The notes below the pieces were generated by a model. The model ran no database searches and was not told the DNA's origin. It saw only the letters and a list, made by a program, of their open reading frames with translations. The translations under genes were made by a program, and so were the position numbers. A stretch of 8,774 bases of DNA from an uncultured Eubacteriales bacterium (lineage in GTDB: Bacteria > Bacillota > Clostridia > Oscillospirales > Oscillospiraceae): NCBI GenBank assembly GCA_900540545.1, contig UQGJ01000089.1, positions 1-8,774 on the forward strand. Reading direction: 5' to 3'. Of the stretch, positions 6,444-8,774 are shown one piece after another; positions within the stretch are counted from its first letter, which is position 1, and each line of letters begins with the position of its first letter.

Positions 6444-7511
6444 ATGAAGGCGCTGGTCATAGAGAGAGAGACCGTCCGGCACAACGCGCAGGTCATCAAG
6501 GAACGGGCGGGGAGCGCCGCCATCTACGCCGTCCTCACCGGCGACGCCCACGGGGCGGGGCTGGTGGACATGGCCAAGCTGCTGCGGGACGAGGGCATCG
6601 GGCGCTTTGCCGTCAGCGAGCCGGCCGACGCCAGGGCCCTGCGGAAGGCCGGGTTCGTGGACGAGGAAATTTTGATGCTCCGCTCCACCACCGACCGGGA
6701 GGAGCTGGAGCAGCTCATCGACCTGAACGCGGTGTGCACCATCGGCTCCCACGACACCGGCGTGGCCCTCAACGGGCTGGCCGAGGCCCGCTCCACCGTG
6801 GTGGAGGCCCATATCCAGGTGGACACCGGCATGGGCTACGGCGGCTTTTTGGCCTCGGAGCCGGACAAAATTTTGTCCATGTACCGCTATCTGCCCAATG
6901 TGGCCCTCTCCGGCATCTACACCCAGATGCACACCGGCTATGGCGGGGAGAGGGGCGCGGAGGAGCAGGTGGAGCAGTTCCAGCAGGTGGTGGAGGCCGT
7001 CCACGCCGCCGGGTTCGAGACCGGGTGCGTCCACGCCGCCGGGTCCGACGCGCTGATGCACTACGAGTTCGCCAAGCTGGACGCGGTGCGGGTGGGCACG
7101 GCCCTGCTGGGCCGGTGCCGCAGGACCCGGGGGGACGGACTGGAGCTGGTGGGCTACGGCGAGGCCACGCTGGACGAGGTGCGGTGGCTCCCCAAGGGGC
7201 ACACCGTGGGCAACGCCAAGCTGGTGACGCTGAAAAAACCCACCCGGGTGGCGGTGCTGCCCGTGGGCTACCAGAACGGCTTCGGCGCAAGGCGGCCCCG
7301 GCAGACGGGGCTGGGGGCCCTGCTGCGCTACTGGTGGAAGAGCCGCAAGACCACCGTGCGCATCGGGGAGCAGAGGGCCAGGGTCATCGGCCAGATCGGG
7401 GCCATGGAGACCCTGCTGGACGTGACCGAGCTGAAATGCGCCCCCGGCGATCTGGCCACCTTTGATTTGGACCCGCTGTATGCCAGGGGGATGAAGCGGG
7501 AATACCGGTAA
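6444..7511 (+). CDS. Alanine-racemase-fold protein lacking the catalytic Lys and Tyr
   Basis: The 355-aa protein aligns end to end with PLP-dependent alanine racemases (TIM barrel plus C-terminal beta domain). Recognisable positions include VDTGMG at about 131-136, the HAAGS phosphate-binding region, VRVG (equivalent to RPG before YG), and LPVGYQNGF (equivalent to IGYADG). Key residues differ. The AVVKADAYGHG motif reads AVLTGDAHGAG, with T32 at the Schiff-base Lys. N257 (HTVGNAK) stands where the catalytic Tyr is expected. The Lys before DTGM is Gln, the following Arg is Tyr, and the MDQ motif reads AME. The T32-N257 spacing (225) nearly equals the Lys39-Tyr265 spacing of the Geobacillus enzyme (226), which supports the alignment. 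Classical racemisation is therefore unlikely; a non-catalytic or altered role is inferred. The ATG at 6444 follows AAAGGTGG at about 9 nt. dtd lies 51 nt downstream. Confidence 0.8.
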   Translation: MKALVIERETVRHNAQVIKERAGSAAIYAVLTGDAHGAGLVDMAKLLRDEGIGRFAVSEPADARALRKAGFVDEEILMLRSTTDREELEQLIDLNAVCTIGSHDTGVALNGLAEARSTVVEAHIQVDTGMGYGGFLASEPDKILSMYRYLPNVALSGIYTQMHTGYGGERGAEEQVEQFQQVVEAVHAAGFETGCVHAAGSDALMHYEFAKLDAVRVGTALLGRCRRTRGDGLELVGYGEATLDEVRWLPKGHTVGNAKLVTLKKPTRVAVLPVGYQNGFGARRPRQTGLGALLRYWWKSRKTTVRIGEQRARVIGQIGAMETLLDVTELKCAPGDLATFDLDPLYARGMKREYR

Positions 7512-7562
7512 TACAGGAACGGGGATGGCGCGGCGGCGTCCCCCGGGAAGGGTTGTTTGTCT

Positions 7563-8006
7563 ATGAGAGCAGTTGTCACCCGGGTCACCTCCGCCTCTGT
7601 GACCATTGGCGGGGAGGTCTCCGGGAAAATCGGGCGGGGCTTTCTGGTCCTGCTGGGGGTCGGCCCCAACGACACCGAGGCCCAGGCGGTGAAAATGGCC
7701 GACAAAATCACCGGCCTGCGGGTCTTTGAGGACGAAAACGAGAAGATGAACCTGAATCTGGCGGCGGTGGGGGGCGAGCTGCTGGTGGTGAGCCAGTTCA
7801 CCCTGTACGCCGACTGCAAGTCCCGCCGCCCCGGCTTCACCGGGGCCGCCAAGCCGGACGTGGCCATCCCGCTCTATGAGCGGTTCCTGGCCGAGTGCAC
7901 CAAGCTGGGCTTCCCGCCGGAACACGGCCAGTTCGGCGCGGATATGGCCGTGGAGTCCGTCAACGACGGGCCGGTGACGATACTATTGGATACTGACAAC
8001 ATGTAA
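7563..8006 (+). CDS. dtd: D-aminoacyl-tRNA deacylase
   Basis: Dtd hydrolyses D-amino acids (and glycine mischarged on tRNA-Ala) from tRNA, a chiral proofreading step in translation. The protein is 147 aa, the normal family length, and is recognisable throughout: MRAVVTRVTSASVTI at the N-terminus, LLVLLGV-type core, KMNLN, the SQFTL motif (S77-T80), and the NDGPVT motif at 134-139 that holds the Gly-cisPro dipeptide (G136-P137) responsible for chiral selectivity. The ATG at 7563 matches the family N-terminus; a purine-rich GGGAAGGG lies about 10 nt upstream. A TTG two codons earlier is possible but not needed. The stop codon abuts the ribosome site of the next gene, so the two are probably translationally coupled. 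Confidence 0.96.
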   Translation: MRAVVTRVTSASVTIGGEVSGKIGRGFLVLLGVGPNDTEAQAVKMADKITGLRVFEDENEKMNLNLAAVGGELLVVSQFTLYADCKSRRPGFTGAAKPDVAIPLYERFLAECTKLGFPPEHGQFGADMAVESVNDGPVTILLDTDNM

Positions 8007-8019
8007 GGAGAATTGCGTT

Positions 8020-8631
8020 ATGATCGTGAAATACTGCACCGTGGGCGGGTACGCCACCAACTGCTATCTGCTGGGGGACGAGGAGGCCAAGGTCTGCGCC
8101 CTCATCGACCCCGGCGACGACGCTCCCCAGGTGGAGGCCATGCTGGCCCAGTCCGGGCTGGAGCTGAAAGCCATCTTTTTGACCCACGGCCACTCCGACC
8201 ACACCGGGGCGGTGGAGGCCCTTGTGAAGGACCACCCCGGCACGCCGGTGTACCTCCACAAGGCCGACGACGTGGACGACCCCGCCAACTTCGGGCGGCT
8301 GCCCGCCGGCATCCTGCGCTTTTACGACGACGGGGACACCCTGGCGGTGGGCGGCCTGGAGGTGGCGGTGCTGCACACCCCCGGCCACTCCAAGGGGTCG
8401 GTGACGCTGCAGGTGGGGGACGTGCTGTTCACCGGGGACACCCTGTTCGCCGGGTCCATGGGCCGCACCGACTTCACCGGGGGGAGCTATCCTGAGATCA
8501 TGGCATCTCTGGCCCGGCTGGGGGCGCTGGAGGGGGACTTCCACGTCTGCCCCGGACACATGGGGCTGTCCACGCTGGAGAAGGAGCGGGGGAGCAACTA
8601 CTATTTGAGAGAGGCCATGGGGAGGGCGTAA
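8020..8631 (+). CDS. Metallo-beta-lactamase-fold hydrolase, glyoxalase II-like (YcbL/YqgX type)
   Basis: This 203-aa cytosolic protein has the full binuclear-metal site of the family: THGHSDH (H56, H58, D60, H61), H123 in TPGHSKGS, D140 in FTGDTLF, and H180 in CPGHM. The spacing and short length match the single-domain glyoxalase II-like hydrolases that lack the C-terminal glutathione-binding helices, so the natural thioester substrate is uncertain. An AAGGAG site overlapping the dtd stop lies about 9 nt before the ATG, with a 13-nt gap between the genes. An MBL gene directly after dtd is a recurring neighbour pair in clostridia (general knowledge). Its last codons form part of a hairpin (8620-8639). 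Confidence 0.92.
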   Translation: MIVKYCTVGGYATNCYLLGDEEAKVCALIDPGDDAPQVEAMLAQSGLELKAIFLTHGHSDHTGAVEALVKDHPGTPVYLHKADDVDDPANFGRLPAGILRFYDDGDTLAVGGLEVAVLHTPGHSKGSVTLQVGDVLFTGDTLFAGSMGRTDFTGGSYPEIMASLARLGALEGDFHVCPGHMGLSTLEKERGSNYYLREAMGRA

Positions 8632-8688
8632 GCCCTCCCAGGGGGCGCTCCCGCGCGGGGCAGGGTTCTTTTCTTGAAAAGAACCCTG
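8620..8688. other. Consecutive hairpins after the hydrolase gene (possible end-of-unit structure)
   Basis: Three inverted repeats are packed together: GGGAGGGC/GCCCTCCC around GTAA (8620-8639, spanning the stop codon), the palindrome CCCGCGCGGG (8650-8659), and a perfect 13-bp stem with a TT loop (8661-8688, arms CAGGGTTCTTTTC and its complement). The last is strong enough to act as a transcript end or stabiliser. The T-run lies inside the stem rather than after it, so it is not a textbook intrinsic terminator. Confidence 0.6.
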
Positions 8689-8699
8689 GGAAGAAACAA

Positions 8700-8774
8700 C
8701 CAGGGCCGCGGCCCTGGACCCTGGGGCGGCGCCGACGGGGCGGGTGCGGGGACGCGGGCGGCCACAGGCCGCCC
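8700..8774. repeat. Perfect palindrome and a further copy of the GC-rich REP-like hairpin at the right edge
   Basis: An 18-bp perfect palindrome (CCAGGGCCGCGGCCCTGG, 8700-8717) is followed by GC-rich sequence, then GGGCGGCC-ACA-GGCCGCCC (8756-8774). That hairpin is identical to the inverted third copy of the array at 1016-1034 read on the other strand. The window ends at the stem, so flanking parts of the repeat unit cannot be seen. No coding sequence is apparent from 8632 to 8774. Confidence 0.8.

Noticed and set aside
6998..7044. 17-bp direct repeat, 30 bp apart, inside the alr-like gene
   Set aside because: It encodes two in-frame VHAAG stretches in GC-rich coding sequence, and the second is the expected conserved HAAGS site. 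Chance or a minor duplication.
6282..7925. Upstream extension of the miaB frame to a 1018-aa protein
   Set aside because: The extension is antisense to the alr-like and dtd genes, is low in complexity, and crosses two predicted promoters. The TTG start at 6281 with GGAGG explains the gene.

Overview
The window looks like chromosome of a high-GC anaerobic Firmicute, probably an Oscillospiraceae gut bacterium of the Flavonifractor/Lawsonibacter/Intestinimonas kind. This is inferred from GC-rich codon use with Firmicute-style Shine-Dalgarno sites, the miaB-mutS-mutL gene order, a dtd/metallo-hydrolase pair, and small dispersed palindromic repeats between genes. The genus is a guess.

Layout. Two transcription units diverge from a 162-nt intergenic region (6282-6443) that carries one good promoter on each strand. 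The leftward unit (minus strand) reads miaB (tRNA ms2i6A synthase) > small GIY-YIG nuclease > mutS > CPBP-family membrane protein > mutL; mutL runs off the left edge. miaB-mutS-mutL is an ancestral housekeeping arrangement. The GIY-YIG and CPBP genes look like later insertions, and each is bordered by short repeats. The rightward unit (plus strand) reads alanine-racemase-like protein > dtd (D-aminoacyl-tRNA deacylase) > metallo-beta-lactamase-fold hydrolase. It is followed by a dense run of hairpins and palindromes at the right edge.

Most notable points. (1) The GIY-YIG gene sits precisely between 22-bp inverted repeats (21/22 identical), one of which is half of a complete REP-like hairpin. 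It has no stop codon, so its frame runs uninterrupted into mutS as one 982-codon frame. It looks like a minimal repeat-bounded nuclease element that landed in the mismatch-repair operon and created a potential GIY-YIG::MutS fusion. (2) The alanine-racemase-like protein keeps the fold signatures but has Thr where the PLP-binding Lys belongs and Asn where the catalytic Tyr belongs, so it is probably not a classical racemase. (3) The CPBP protein has Arg at the position of the conserved second-motif His. (4) A GC-rich palindromic repeat occurs three times between the CPBP gene and mutL and again at the right edge.

Functionally the leftward unit combines tRNA modification with DNA mismatch repair (MutS recognises the mismatch; MutL couples recognition to incision). 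The rightward unit pairs a D-amino-acid-related fold with D-aminoacyl-tRNA proofreading and a glyoxalase II-like hydrolase.
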